Positions 1 through 9,266 are shown, counted from the stretch's first letter. The stretch: 34,088 bases of DNA from CAYQQU01 sp964419545 (GCA_964419545.1 CAYQQU010000062.1:1-34088); one strand, 5' to 3'. Notes: generated from the letters alone by a model not told the origin. A program made the numbers and translations.

Positions 1-47
1 CCAAAAGCTGGGTTTTGCAGCCAAAATGACTACCTCCAAACAAGCTC

Positions 48-428
48 TTAATTTCGTTTTTCTTTCATCTCCTTTTGCATTTCTTCTTGTTTTTCCAAAT
101 AGACCTTGTACTGGTCTTCGGAAAGTAATTTTTCCATTTCTGAATTCTTGTTTTTCTGGATGGATTTCACCTTTTTATACATTTTATATTTTCCGCCGCC
201 GCTTTCTTTCACGGCTTTCATCTGCTCGGCGTATTTTTTTGTGATGGCTTCAAATTTAGGCTTTTGCTCTTCCGAAAGGTCTAAAACCTCAAGGAATTCT
301 TCCATATTTTGAGCCAATTCTTCTTTCTGCTCATCGGTCAGCTCAGTTTTTTGTGATTGCGCAAAGCTCGTGTTGGCGCCCACCAAAAAAAGAGCAAGGA
401 ATAGGGATAGGATTTTCAGTGATTTCAT
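48..428 (-). CDS. Small secreted helical protein, Spy/CpxP-like in character
   Basis: The 126-residue product starts with a clear Sec signal peptide (basic MKSLK, a hydrophobic stretch, cleavage probably after SFAQS at about residue 25). The mature part is almost entirely charged helix rich in Lys, Glu and Gln. A segment reading LTDEQKEEL and another reading LDLSEEQKPKFEAI resemble the LTxEQ-type repeats of periplasmic Spy/CpxP-like or DUF4890-like proteins, which bind unfolded proteins or respond to envelope stress. The role is inferred from this general resemblance; no catalytic motif is visible. It is transcribed away from the SnoaL/kynU genes and appears to be monocistronic within the window. 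Start is an ATG preceded by an A-rich leader, typical of Bacteroidota. Confidence 0.7.
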   Translation of the reverse strand: MKSLKILSLFLALFLVGANTSFAQSQKTELTDEQKEELAQNMEEFLEVLDLSEEQKPKFEAITKKYAEQMKAVKESGGGKYKMYKKVKSIQKNKNSEMEKLLSEDQYKVYLEKQEEMQKEMKEKRN

Positions 429-766
429 TGTACTCGTTTTGATAGGTGAAAAATATTTTTAAGATTATCGATCGCTTTTCACACGATCAAAAATAGAGGA
501 ATCAGGGGAGGATAAAGGGACAATCAAAGTGAGTTGAACATAATGGAAGGTGAACTGAACGGAAAGCGGTGAGGAAATACTGTTCATCCCCCTTTGATAG
601 GGTTAAACATAGCTACTTGTCCGCGAGAAAGCGATGCCCGGTAGGCGGCGCGTGGGCGGGGCGAGGTAGGCGATGTCGGTAAAATCGATTCGGGCATCCT
701 GCTCTAATGTTGCTGTTGGGTAAAACATCTCCGGCTGCTCAGCAGTTCCGAACAGAAAAAGCTGTT
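429..766. other. Intergenic region between divergent genes
   Basis: This 338-bp gap separates the minus-strand secreted protein from the plus-strand SnoaL-like gene. On the minus strand, positions 495-488 read TATTTTTG, which matches the Bacteroidota -7 consensus TAnnTTTG. The nearest upstream TTG lies 25 nt away instead of about 20, so it is only a candidate promoter. No RNA gene, repeat or further ORF with coding character is seen. Confidence 0.35.
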
Positions 767-1174
767 ATGACCTTATCCGAAAGAGCGACTCAATACATGC
801 GTATCTGGTCGGCCGGCAACGACCACCTCCTCGATGAGCTGGCGCACCCGCAATTGCAGGTTTCGTACACTCATTTTCCTGAAATATACATTGGTATCCC
901 GGCCTACCGGGAAATGTTGCGCATGACGTACCGCTTTTTTCCCAACCTATCCATAAAGGTAAAGAACTGCCATATTGCCGACGGGGTCGTCACCGTGGAA
1001 TGGCGCTACACGGGCGCCTTTCGCCACGGTGAGCTTTTCGGCGTAGCGGCCGCCGGCCAGCCGGTCGAGGTGAACGGTATCACCTTGCTGACGTTCAGCA
1101 AGGGAAAGGTGATCCGGGAAGCCGGCATCGTCGACAATATGGCGCTGGCTACCCAGCTGGGGGCGCTGGGATAG
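767..1174 (+). CDS. SnoaL-like/NTF2-fold protein
   Basis: The 135-residue product has the layout of the SnoaL/NTF2-like superfamily: an N-terminal helix with RATQYMRIWSAGN, a YIGIPAYREMLR segment corresponding to the usual yxG.dairef motif, and antiparallel strands ending in LLTFSKGKVIREAGIVDN. Family members are polyketide cyclases, isomerases or uncharacterised ligand-binding proteins, so substrate cannot be assigned. The frame is open upstream to 707, but the ATG at 767 follows an A-rich leader (cagaaaaagctgtt) and begins where family similarity begins, so it is preferred. It lies 70 bp upstream of kynU on the same strand; whether they share a transcript is unclear because a hairpin lies between them. 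Confidence 0.7.
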   Translation: MTLSERATQYMRIWSAGNDHLLDELAHPQLQVSYTHFPEIYIGIPAYREMLRMTYRFFPNLSIKVKNCHIADGVVTVEWRYTGAFRHGELFGVAAAGQPVEVNGITLLTFSKGKVIREAGIVDNMALATQLGALG

Positions 1175-1198
1175 GGAATCGAACCGCTGAGCGTTCCC
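1174..1198 (+). terminator. Possible hairpin after the SnoaL-like gene
   Basis: GGGAA at 1174-1178 pairs with TTCCC at 1194-1198, and CGCT at 1185-1188 pairs with AGCG at 1190-1193, leaving a six-base bulge. The downstream sequence is T-rich but has no clean U-tract, so it may be a weak terminator or attenuating structure. Confidence 0.25.
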
Positions 1199-1244
1199 GG
1201 TTTCACATTTTCCTTTATTTTCGCTTCCAAACTTACCATTGCGC

Positions 1245-2537
1245 ATGTACCAAGCTTCTCTTGCCTACGCGCAGCGCCAGGACGAGCAGGACGCCCTCCG
1301 CTCTTTCCGCGATGCGTTTCACTTCCCGCAACAGGCCGGCCGGCCCGTGCTCTACTTTTGCGGCAATTCGCTGGGCCTGGCGCCCCGCACCGCCGGGGCC
1401 GCCCTGCAGCGCGAGCTCGAGCACTGGCAAAAGCACGGTGTCGAGGGCCACTTCCGGGGCGAGCTGCCGTGGGTGGACTACCACAAGTTCTTACAGCCGC
1501 AGACGGCCCACGTCGTCGGCGCCCGCAAAGAGGAGGTGGTAGTGATGAATACACTGACCACCAACCTTCACCTGCTGATGGTCTCTTTCTACCGGCCAAC
1601 TTCGGAACGCTACCGGATCATCATGGAGGCCGGCGCTTTCCCCTCCGACCAATACGCCGTTGAAAGCCAGGTGCGCTGGCACGGCTTCGACCCTCATGAA
1701 GCTATCGTCGAAGTGGCGCCCCGCGAGGGCGAAGAGACGCTGCGCACTGAGGATATTGTCGCGACCATCGAACGCTACGGAAAGCAGACCACCCTCGTCC
1801 TCTTCGGCGGCGTCAACTACTATACCGGCCAGTTTTTTGACCTGGCGGCCATCACCGAAGCGGCCCACCGCACAGGCGCCTACGCGGGTTTCGACCTCGC
1901 CCACGCCGCCGGTAATGTTCCGCTGAAGCTCCACGACTGGGGCGCCGATTTTGCCGTCTGGTGCAGCTACAAGTACCTCAATTCCGGGCCGGGCGGCCCC
2001 AGTGGCGCTTTTATCCACGAGCGCCACGGCCGAAATCCCGGGCTGCCGCGCTTCGCCGGCTGGTGGGGGCACGATGAGCAGGAACGCTTTCAGATGCGCA
2101 AAGGCTTCAGGCCCATGCCCGGCGCGGAAGGATGGCAGCTGAGCAACGCCCAGATCTTCAGCTTCGCCGTGCACAAGGCGAGCCTCGATATATTCGTACG
2201 CGCTACCATGCCGGCACTGCGCGCCAAAAGCGAACGCCTCACCGGCTACCTCGAATTCCTGATCGACGAGATCAACCGGGAGGGCGGAAAGTTTCAAGTC
2301 ATCACGCCCCGCGATCCGGCGGCGCGCGGCTGTCAGCTTTCCCTGGTCGCTACCGGTCATGGCCGTACGCTCTTTGATTACCTTACGGCTCAGGGCGTGG
2401 TATGCGACTGGCGCGAGCCCAACGTCATCCGCCTGGCGCCGACGCCGCTGTACAATTCGTTTGAAGACGTCTACCGGTTTGCGGAATTGTTGCGGGTTTT
2501 CCGGACATTGGAAGCCGCGAAGACCTCCGAAGGCTAA
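1245..2537 (+). CDS. kynU: Kynureninase
   Basis: The 430-residue protein is a fold-type I PLP enzyme that cleaves L-kynurenine to anthranilate and alanine (or 3-hydroxykynurenine to 3-hydroxyanthranilate). Diagnostic stretches are YFCGNSLGLAPR near the N-terminus, the GFDLAHAAGN segment carrying the Asp that contacts the PLP ring nitrogen, and WCSYKYLNSGPGG, whose Lys (residue 243) should form the Schiff base. Length is normal for the family. The frame can be extended by two codons to a TTG, but the ATG at 1245 (MYQAS) is the better start. The downstream M20 gene begins 28 bp after its stop, suggesting co-transcription. No other kynurenine-pathway gene (tryptophan or kynurenine oxygenase) is in the window. 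Confidence 0.95.
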   Translation: MYQASLAYAQRQDEQDALRSFRDAFHFPQQAGRPVLYFCGNSLGLAPRTAGAALQRELEHWQKHGVEGHFRGELPWVDYHKFLQPQTAHVVGARKEEVVVMNTLTTNLHLLMVSFYRPTSERYRIIMEAGAFPSDQYAVESQVRWHGFDPHEAIVEVAPREGEETLRTEDIVATIERYGKQTTLVLFGGVNYYTGQFFDLAAITEAAHRTGAYAGFDLAHAAGNVPLKLHDWGADFAVWCSYKYLNSGPGGPSGAFIHERHGRNPGLPRFAGWWGHDEQERFQMRKGFRPMPGAEGWQLSNAQIFSFAVHKASLDIFVRATMPALRAKSERLTGYLEFLIDEINREGGKFQVITPRDPAARGCQLSLVATGHGRTLFDYLTAQGVVCDWREPNVIRLAPTPLYNSFEDVYRFAELLRVFRTLEAAKTSEG

Positions 2538-2565
2538 ACTTTCTGTATTTTACCGGAAAAACACC

Positions 2566-4086
2566 GTGCAACGTCTGATCTTTATCGCTTTAAGCTTAAG
2601 TTTTGCCCTTAACCTTCCGGGGCAGCCGCTCACCGCCGAACGCATTCAGGCGCTCGCCGATCGTTACGGCAAGACTTCGCTCTCGCAATACCGCGAGTTT
2701 CTCAGCCTGCCCAACGACGCCTACCAGCCCGAACAGTTGGAGGCCAATATCGAATGGGTGCAGCAGGCTTTTTCCTTCCGGGGTTTCGACCTCCGGCGCC
2801 TGCCCACCGGCGGCATCGACCTGGTGCTCGCTTCCTACCCGGCGCCCGGCGCAACCCGCACCGTACTGTTTTATGTCCAGATCGACGGGCAGCCGGTCGA
2901 TCCGACCGAATGGGACCAGCCTACGCCTTTCACGCCTACGCTCAAAGCGAAAAATGACGCAGGCGAATGGGAAGCGGTCAGCTGGGCCCGACTCAAGGGC
3001 GAACTCAATCCCGACTGGCGCATCTTTGCCCGCTCGGCTGCTGACGCCAAAGGACCGATAAACATGTTTATTGCGGCCTGGGACGCCATGCAGGAGGCCG
3101 GCCTTACTCCCAATTACAACCTTAAAATCATCATGGACTGTGAAGAGGAGATCGGTTCGCCCCATCTCCCGGCGGCCGTGGAAAAATACCGCAATGAACT
3201 GGCCGCCGATATGCTGGTGATCCTCGACGGCCCTATGCATCCCACCAACCGGCCGACCCTCGTTTTCGGGGCGCGCGGCATCGCCAAGGTGCGCCTGACG
3301 ACCTACGGCCCGCGCGTGCCGCAGCATAGCGGCCACTACGGCAACTACGTCCCCAACCCCGCGTTCCGGCTGGCGCAGTTGCTGGCTTCGATGAAAGACG
3401 CCGAAGGCCGCGTTACCGTTGCCGGCTGGTACGACGGCGTCAATATCGATGAAGCGACCCGCCGGGTGCTGGCCGAGGTGCCCGACGACGAAGCCGCGAT
3501 CCAAAAACACCTGGGCATTGCCGAGCCGGAAGCGGTAGCGCCGACGCTGCAGGAAGCCATTCAGTATCCGTCGCTCAACATCCAGGGCATGTCGTCAGCC
3601 TGGGTGGGTACGAAGGTGCGCACCATCATCCCTTCGGCCGCTATGGCGCATCTCGACATCCGGCTGGTGCGGGAAAGCGACCCCGAACGACTTATCCGGT
3701 TGTTGCGAGAACACGTCGAAGCACAGGGGTACCACCTCCTCGAGAAAGAACCCACCGAAGCGGAGCGCCTGCAATACCCGCGCCTCGTCTCAATGTCGAG
3801 CCGCGTCAGCTACCAGGCTTTCCGCACGGATATGGATGCAGAAGTGGGGCGTTGGCTGGAAGCCGCCCTGCGGCGCACCTTCGGCGAGGCGCCGGTAAAG
3901 ATCCGTACGCACGGCGGTTCCATCCCGATCGCGCCCTTCGTCACGACCCTGGACGTGCCGGCGGTGATCGTACCCCTGGTCAATCCCGACAACAACCAGC
4001 ACAGCCCTAACGAAAACCTGCGGATCGGCAACTACTTCGACGGGGTGCGCAGTTGCCTGGGCATCCTTACCCAGCCGCTGGATTAG
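2566..4086 (+). CDS. Secreted M20-type peptidase with an altered metal-site motif
   Basis: The 506-residue protein begins with a GTG and a signal peptide (residues 1-19, ending near LNLPGQP). The long open frame continues upstream into kynU in another phase, but that extension has no family character, so the GTG at 2566 is chosen. M20 landmarks are present: an IDGQP segment at 106-110, SAADAKGP with metal-bridging Asp160, the acidic DCEEEIGS stretch with the catalytic Glu (193-195), VILDGP with another likely metal ligand, and the C-terminal QHSPNE with His479. The usual first metal ligand in the HxD motif is Gln105 here (VQIDG). The family hydrolyses dipeptides or acylated amino acids with two zinc ions. 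The protein is predicted to be exported; the substrate is unknown. It converges with the DUF5916 gene, 16 bp apart. Confidence 0.85.
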   Translation: MQRLIFIALSLSFALNLPGQPLTAERIQALADRYGKTSLSQYREFLSLPNDAYQPEQLEANIEWVQQAFSFRGFDLRRLPTGGIDLVLASYPAPGATRTVLFYVQIDGQPVDPTEWDQPTPFTPTLKAKNDAGEWEAVSWARLKGELNPDWRIFARSAADAKGPINMFIAAWDAMQEAGLTPNYNLKIIMDCEEEIGSPHLPAAVEKYRNELAADMLVILDGPMHPTNRPTLVFGARGIAKVRLTTYGPRVPQHSGHYGNYVPNPAFRLAQLLASMKDAEGRVTVAGWYDGVNIDEATRRVLAEVPDDEAAIQKHLGIAEPEAVAPTLQEAIQYPSLNIQGMSSAWVGTKVRTIIPSAAMAHLDIRLVRESDPERLIRLLREHVEAQGYHLLEKEPTEAERLQYPRLVSMSSRVSYQAFRTDMDAEVGRWLEAALRRTFGEAPVKIRTHGGSIPIAPFVTTLDVPAVIVPLVNPDNNQHSPNENLRIGNYFDGVRSCLGILTQPLD

Positions 4087-4102
4087 CCCGGATTAGGAAG
4101 GG

Positions 4103-6340
4103 TTACAAATTCAGCCAATACGTCACTTTCGCCACAATGGAGCGGTTGCGGATCGCAAACTGGTCGGTGAGGTAATTATCCGTATACACCAGGAAAAAGT
4201 CCGATACCGGGGCGAAGCGCCACTGTAGGCGGGCGTTGATGTTCAGGTTGTCGATCTGATCGTTGAACTGGAGGAAGGTCGTCAGGAACAGGCTGCGCGT
4301 GAAGGTAAGGTCGATGCGCGGCCCGATCAGAAAGAGCGAAGTGGAAGCGTAAGGATCGGGCAGGTCGATGTAGTTGTAGTTGAAGTTGAGTTCGATCGAG
4401 CCGTAGGGCTGGTAACGGTAAGTTAAGCTGCCGCTCATCCCGTAGCGATAGCCGTTGAAAAACTGTCCGACGGTCGGCGACAGGCGGTACGAAAATTTTG
4501 GCCGCCGGTCGGAGCGGTAAAACAGGTTTAAACTGGTGTAGCGGTAGTCCGTATTGACGGGGAGGGGCTTAGCGTCCGAACGGGTGGGATCAAACTCCTC
4601 GAAGAGAAAAGTATAATCGTGTTGCAGCGTCACCCGCATGCCGCCGGTATTGCGAAGGTCGGCGTCCCAGTAGAGCTCGACGCGCTGGTCGGTGCGGCCG
4701 TCTTCGGGCGTCCAGAGCGTTTCGAACTCGAGGCCCGGCCCGTGCTGGTTGAACGGACTGCTTTTGGGGTAGAAGAAGATTCGCACTTCGGGGTTGATGC
4801 GAAAATATCCTTTGCGGGGTACGAAGCCGACTTCCGCGTTATAGTCTTCGCCGACCCATTCGTGTTGCCAGCTCACTTGAAGCGGCCGGATGGTGTAATT
4901 TATTCTTCCGCCGTGCACGAAGTCGCGATCGGTGGCGTCCGGCCCGAACGATTGGTGGTAAAACGCTTTCCCCGTCCAGACGTTGTCCGATGAAGCTAGG
5001 TTGTAATCCAGGCCGACCACCCGGTTGTAAGCGCTTACGTCCTCCAGGCTGTCGAGCCCGCCGGTATCTCCGAACGATTGTTTATTCACCATGATCAGGC
5101 CTACATTGGAACGGCTGAAAATACGTCGCTGCACCGCCGCCACCGAGTAATTGAAACTGGGCAGCCCGTTGGTGCGGTCGCGGGCCGTCTGCATATTCAG
5201 AAAACCGACGCGCCAGTTGTTGTCGAGCTTGCCGCTCAGGCGGGCGCCGAAGAGGATGGGATTTTGGATGTTCTGCCCGGTGGCGGTATCCCGGGAGACG
5301 CCGATGCGGCGGGAAAAGAAGGGGTTGATCCGGCCGAAGCCAAAGCCCCCGAAAAGGTCGGCGTTTTCCAGGAAGAACTGCCGTCGTTCCGGAAAGAAGA
5401 TCTCAAAGCGGTCGAGGTTGATCACCTGCTGGTCGACTTCCACCTGAGAGAAGTCGGGATTGAAGGTGAGGTCGAGGTTGAGCCCGGAAGTGACGGCCAC
5501 CTTGGCGTCGCCGCCGATGCTGAAATCGTATTCCGGCGGGCCGTCGTTACGAAACAGATGATCGTCTTCTTCTTCGATGAATTTGTGCACGTAGGCGCCG
5601 GCGGTATAGGGGATGAGCGCCAGGCTGTTCCCCGTTTTGCGCAGGGGTTCTTCCCAGACCATGCGCCCCATATAGGCGAGGTTCATGATCATCTGGTTGC
5701 GCGGAATCCGGTTCCAGGTCGATTGGGTATTCGACTGCATGTCGAAGCGATAGCTGTTAAAATACCACTCTTTCTCGCCTTCCTTATAGCGCAGCGTGCT
5801 GAACGGAATGGCCAGCTCACAGGTCCAGTATCCTTCGAAAATTTTGGAAACGCCCCGCCATTTATTATCCCATGATTCATCGAAATCACCTCCGTTCTGT
5901 CCTCCGTTGGCAATCAAAGCTTCGCGCCGCACGCCCATCGGGTTCATACCGAAGACAAAAGCATTGGTGCGGTCGCGGAAAGGATCGATCACAAAGGTGA
6001 TATTGTCGTTGCCGCCCGCCCGGAAATCGCGTCGCAGTGACGAGATGATGTATTCGTCCCCTACCGAATAGCATTTGGCCGCGAGGTACAGGTGCTCGTC
6101 GTCGTAGGTCATGTATATTTCGGTCTGCGTTGTGTTCCAGATCGAATCGATAGGGAAATTCTGCCAGAAGTCGCGGGCCGGCTGACCGCGATACCAGGAC
6201 GCTTCGTCGAGGACGCCGTCGAGTGAAATTTTTTCGGTAGCTCGCTTCAGAATGATGGGAGGCTGCGCTTCCTGACTTTGGGCTAGGGTCGTAAAACACA
6301 AACAGCAAGCAATCAGCCAGAGGGTCTTCTTGGCAATCAT
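4103..6340 (-). CDS. CBM9-like/DUF5916 outer-membrane protein
   Basis: The 745-residue protein has a signal peptide (MIAKKTLWLIACCLCFTTLA), then a CBM9-like beta-sandwich (about residues 30-230: IILKRATEKISLDGVLDEA, then TEIYMTYDDEHLYLAAKCY). The rest is rich in alternating aromatic/polar strands with a terminal aromatic-rich strand ending KVTYWLNL, as expected for an outer-membrane beta-barrel. This is the architecture of DUF5916 proteins, which are common in Bacteroidota and of unknown function; the CBM9-like part suggests ligand binding at the cell surface. The segment VDQQVINLDRFEIFFPERR is strongly family-typical. The gene stands alone between two plus-strand units. Confidence 0.88.
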   Translation of the reverse strand: MIAKKTLWLIACCLCFTTLAQSQEAQPPIILKRATEKISLDGVLDEASWYRGQPARDFWQNFPIDSIWNTTQTEIYMTYDDEHLYLAAKCYSVGDEYIISSLRRDFRAGGNDNITFVIDPFRDRTNAFVFGMNPMGVRREALIANGGQNGGDFDESWDNKWRGVSKIFEGYWTCELAIPFSTLRYKEGEKEWYFNSYRFDMQSNTQSTWNRIPRNQMIMNLAYMGRMVWEEPLRKTGNSLALIPYTAGAYVHKFIEEEDDHLFRNDGPPEYDFSIGGDAKVAVTSGLNLDLTFNPDFSQVEVDQQVINLDRFEIFFPERRQFFLENADLFGGFGFGRINPFFSRRIGVSRDTATGQNIQNPILFGARLSGKLDNNWRVGFLNMQTARDRTNGLPSFNYSVAAVQRRIFSRSNVGLIMVNKQSFGDTGGLDSLEDVSAYNRVVGLDYNLASSDNVWTGKAFYHQSFGPDATDRDFVHGGRINYTIRPLQVSWQHEWVGEDYNAEVGFVPRKGYFRINPEVRIFFYPKSSPFNQHGPGLEFETLWTPEDGRTDQRVELYWDADLRNTGGMRVTLQHDYTFLFEEFDPTRSDAKPLPVNTDYRYTSLNLFYRSDRRPKFSYRLSPTVGQFFNGYRYGMSGSLTYRYQPYGSIELNFNYNYIDLPDPYASTSLFLIGPRIDLTFTRSLFLTTFLQFNDQIDNLNINARLQWRFAPVSDFFLVYTDNYLTDQFAIRNRSIVAKVTYWLNL

Positions 6341-6545
6341 TTTCTGGTTCAGTTTTTGCTAAGCGCTTTTTCGGACTGGGAAGTGAGACTTGGGAGTGAA
6401 CGAAAGGCCAACACTTTAAGGGGTGAATAGTTCTAAACACCGGAAGTGAAAAGTGGGCGTCCTCAACGGCAATGCAAATTTCAATAAAAATTCGCTATTT
6501 TCGAAAGGCAATCGTTTTCCCTGCTTTTTCAAATTTGAACACCTT

Positions 6546-8270
6546 ATGCAAAAGAAAAATCCTGTACGCGCCGCCGTAGCCGTATGTGTACTCCTGGCTT
6601 TCGGCCTCCATGCTCAAACGCCTTTTTTCACCGTGACGTTTGACGATGCGCAATACGAAGCACCCCAGGACGGCCGGCTGCTGATCCTGCTTTCCACCAA
6701 TGCGGATGCGGAGCCGCGTTTTCAGATCGTCGACGGCCCGGAAACGCAGCAGGTCTTCGGCCTGAACGTCGACAGCTGGCGCCCCGGCCAACCGATGGAG
6801 GCGACGGCCGAGGCTTTCGGCTATCCGCTGCGCTCCCTTGCGGAGGCGCCGCCGGGCGAGTACTACGTTCAGGCCGTCCTCAACCGCTATGAAACCTTCC
6901 GGCGCGGCGACGGCCATATTGTCAAACTGCCGCCCGACCGCGGCGAAGGGCAACAATGGAACCGCAAACCCGGCAACTTGTACAGCACGCCCGTAAAGAT
7001 CGATTTTCAGCCGGGCAGCCGCCCCGTTGCGCTGCAACTGGACCAGAAAATCCCGGAAATCACACCTCCGGCTGATACGCGGTACGTCAAACACCTCCGC
7101 CTCCGCAGCGAGTTGCTCAGCGATTTCTGGGGGCGCGACATGTACCTCGGCGCCCACGTGCTGCTGCCCGAAGGGTTTGACGAAAACCCCGATGTGAAGT
7201 ATCCGGTGGCCATCATGCACGGTCATTTTCCGCAGGACTTTTCGGGCTGGCGAACCACACCGCCGGATAAAAGCACGCCTTGTGCCTACAGCGCCCGTTT
7301 CGACGTCGACTGCTACAACCACATCGTCCAGCAGGAGGCTTACGATTTTTACAAAGCCTGGACCGGGCCGGATTTCCCGCGGGTCATCGCCGTGCTGATC
7401 CAGCATCCTACGCCTTACTACGACGACAGCTACGCCGTCAACTCGGAAAACAACGGCCCTTACGGCGACGCCATCACCTATGAGTTGATACCCTATATCG
7501 AACAGCAGTTTCGCGGCATCGGCGAAGGCTGGGCGCGCTTCGTCTACGGCGGTTCTACCGGTGGCTGGGAAGCGCTGGCCGTTCAGGTCTTCTATCCCGA
7601 AGAATACAACGGTTGCTACGCCGCCTGCCCCGACCCAATCGACTTTCGGGCGTACTGCCTCGTCAACCTCTACGAAGATGAGAACGCCTACGCCATCGAG
7701 GGCGACTTTCGCAAAACGGAGCGCCCCGGCCACCGCGATTACCTCGGCCAGGTGAGCGCTACGCTGCGCGATATGAACCTGCGGGAACTCGCCCTCGGCG
7801 ACAAAAGCCGCTCCGGCCAGCAGTGGGACATCTGGGAGGCCGTCTACTCGCCCGTCGGCCCCGACGGATACCCCCGTCGGATTTGGGATAAGGAAACAGG
7901 CGTCATCGACCCGGAGGTAGCCCGCTACTGGAAAGAGAACTACGACCTCGCATGGATCATGAAGCGCGACTGGGCGGAGCTGGGCCCCAAGCTTAAAGGA
8001 AAAATCCACATCTACTGCGGCGACATGGACAACTATTACCTCAATAACGCCGTATACCTCACCGAGGAGATCCTGGAAAACACCACCGACCCCTACTACG
8101 ACGGAGAGATCGATTACGGCGACCGCGCCGAACACTGCTGGAACGGCGATCATACGCAGCCGAACCACATTTCACGCCTGCGCTACCACCGCATGTTCAT
8201 CACCAAATGGGCGGAAGAGGTGAAAAACCGGGCGCCGGCGGGCGCCGACCTCACCAGCTGGCGCTACTGA
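6546..8270 (+). CDS. Secreted esterase-like alpha/beta hydrolase
   Basis: The 574-residue protein has a signal peptide (MQKKNPVRAAVAVCVLLAFG, cleaved near LHAQ). The frame is open back to 6453, but the ATG at 6546 places the signal peptide at the N-terminus and is chosen. An N-terminal beta domain (to about residue 180) is followed by an alpha/beta hydrolase of the putative-esterase/enterochelin-esterase class: KYPVAIMHGHFP, VIAVLIQHPTPYYDDSYAV, and the nucleophile elbow YGGSTGGWEAL with the candidate catalytic Ser. A His candidate lies in AEHCWNGDH. The domain order suggests an exported enzyme acting on an ester outside the cytoplasm; substrate cannot be read from sequence. It is separated from fdhD by a probable terminator. 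Confidence 0.75.
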   Translation: MQKKNPVRAAVAVCVLLAFGLHAQTPFFTVTFDDAQYEAPQDGRLLILLSTNADAEPRFQIVDGPETQQVFGLNVDSWRPGQPMEATAEAFGYPLRSLAEAPPGEYYVQAVLNRYETFRRGDGHIVKLPPDRGEGQQWNRKPGNLYSTPVKIDFQPGSRPVALQLDQKIPEITPPADTRYVKHLRLRSELLSDFWGRDMYLGAHVLLPEGFDENPDVKYPVAIMHGHFPQDFSGWRTTPPDKSTPCAYSARFDVDCYNHIVQQEAYDFYKAWTGPDFPRVIAVLIQHPTPYYDDSYAVNSENNGPYGDAITYELIPYIEQQFRGIGEGWARFVYGGSTGGWEALAVQVFYPEEYNGCYAACPDPIDFRAYCLVNLYEDENAYAIEGDFRKTERPGHRDYLGQVSATLRDMNLRELALGDKSRSGQQWDIWEAVYSPVGPDGYPRRIWDKETGVIDPEVARYWKENYDLAWIMKRDWAELGPKLKGKIHIYCGDMDNYYLNNAVYLTEEILENTTDPYYDGEIDYGDRAEHCWNGDHTQPNHISRLRYHRMFITKWAEEVKNRAPAGADLTSWRY

Positions 8271-8290
8271 AATAAATCTCCCGGTTTTGG

Positions 8291-8322
8291 TGGTTGGCGG
8301 ACGCCAAAAACCAGGCTTTTTC
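8291..8322 (+). terminator. Probable Rho-independent terminator after the esterase gene
   Basis: TGGTTGGCG (8291-8299) pairs with CGCC (8302-8305) and AACCA (8309-8313), with a three-A bulge. A T-run follows at 8317-8321. It lies between the esterase stop and the fdhD start, so it would separate the metabolic genes from the Mo-cofactor block. Confidence 0.45.
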
Positions 8323-8358
8323 GTTTAATTGAAACATCCCGCGAAAAAAACGGGCGTC

Positions 8359-9240
8359 ATGGAGGAGAAAAGCAAAGGAACCCACTGGAAGCAGATCCTG
8401 AAAGCGAGTCAGCAAGACCTTCGCGAAGCCGAGGATATGGTGGCCGTGGAAGCGCCGCTGGAGATCAGGGTGGGATTCGGCCCCCGACAGCGCCGGCAGC
8501 GTCGCAGCCTGGCCGTTACGATGCGTACGCCCGGCCACGACGCGGAACTGGCGGTCGGCTTCCTGTTTACCGAAGGACTGATCGGCCGGCCAGATCAAAT
8601 CACCGAAGTCCGGCATGCCGGACCGACCCTCTACCCCGATGCCCGGGAGAACATCATCCAGGTAGAACTGGCGCCGGAGGTCGATTTTGACTTCGACCGG
8701 CTGAGCCGTCATTTTTATACTTCTTCTTCCTGCGGCGTTTGCGGTAAAACCTCAATCGAGCTGGTCCGCACCACCACCTGTTTTTTCTCGCGCCGGGGCC
8801 ATCCCGTCGTCGATCTCGACGTTTTGTTTCAGCTGCCCGACGCCATGCGCGCGGCGCAATCCATTTTTGAATATACGGGCGGCTTGCACGCGGCCGGCTT
8901 GTTCGACACACAAGGGCGCGTGCAATTGCTGCGGGAAGACATCGGACGCCATAACGCCCTCGACAAGCTGATCGGCGCTGCGGTGCGCGCGGGAATGGCG
9001 CCTTTGCGCGAGCACCTGCTGCTGGTAAGCGGCCGGGCAAGCTTCGAACTGGTGCAAAAAGCAGTAATGGCGGGCATACCTGTACTGGCCGCCGTAGGCG
9101 CCCCTTCGAGCCTGGCGGTCGAGCTGGCTGAGGAGAACGACATGACCCTCATCGGGTTTCTGCGCGGCGGGCGCTTCAATGTATACAGCGGCCGGTCGCG
9201 TATCTCCGGGGTCCGCAACCAGGCGGCCGCCGTGCGCTGA
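8359..9240 (+). CDS. fdhD: Formate dehydrogenase sulfurtransferase FdhD
   Basis: The 293-residue protein matches FdhD, which passes sulfur from a cysteine desulfurase (IscS) to the molybdenum cofactor of formate dehydrogenase. The signature loop SSSCGVCGKTS carries Cys125 and Cys128, the two cysteines of the sulfur-relay CxxC. Later conserved blocks are EDIGRHNALDKLIG and the C-terminal VSGRASFELVQKA and AAVGAPSSLAVELA. A TTG ten codons upstream is open, but the ATG at 8359 fits family length better. Only 26 bp separate it from the oxidoreductase gene, its most probable client, so the pair is almost certainly one operon. Confidence 0.93.
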   Translation: MEEKSKGTHWKQILKASQQDLREAEDMVAVEAPLEIRVGFGPRQRRQRRSLAVTMRTPGHDAELAVGFLFTEGLIGRPDQITEVRHAGPTLYPDARENIIQVELAPEVDFDFDRLSRHFYTSSSCGVCGKTSIELVRTTTCFFSRRGHPVVDLDVLFQLPDAMRAAQSIFEYTGGLHAAGLFDTQGRVQLLREDIGRHNALDKLIGAAVRAGMAPLREHLLLVSGRASFELVQKAVMAGIPVLAAVGAPSSLAVELAEENDMTLIGFLRGGRFNVYSGRSRISGVRNQAAAVR

Positions 9241-9266
9241 TTTACCGAATTATAACCACAGGAATA

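Noticed and set aside
6495..8168. Long minus-strand open frame of 557 codons opposite the esterase
   Set aside because: Antisense shadow rich in Val, Ala and Asp with no motif; the plus strand has a signal peptide and hydrolase motifs.
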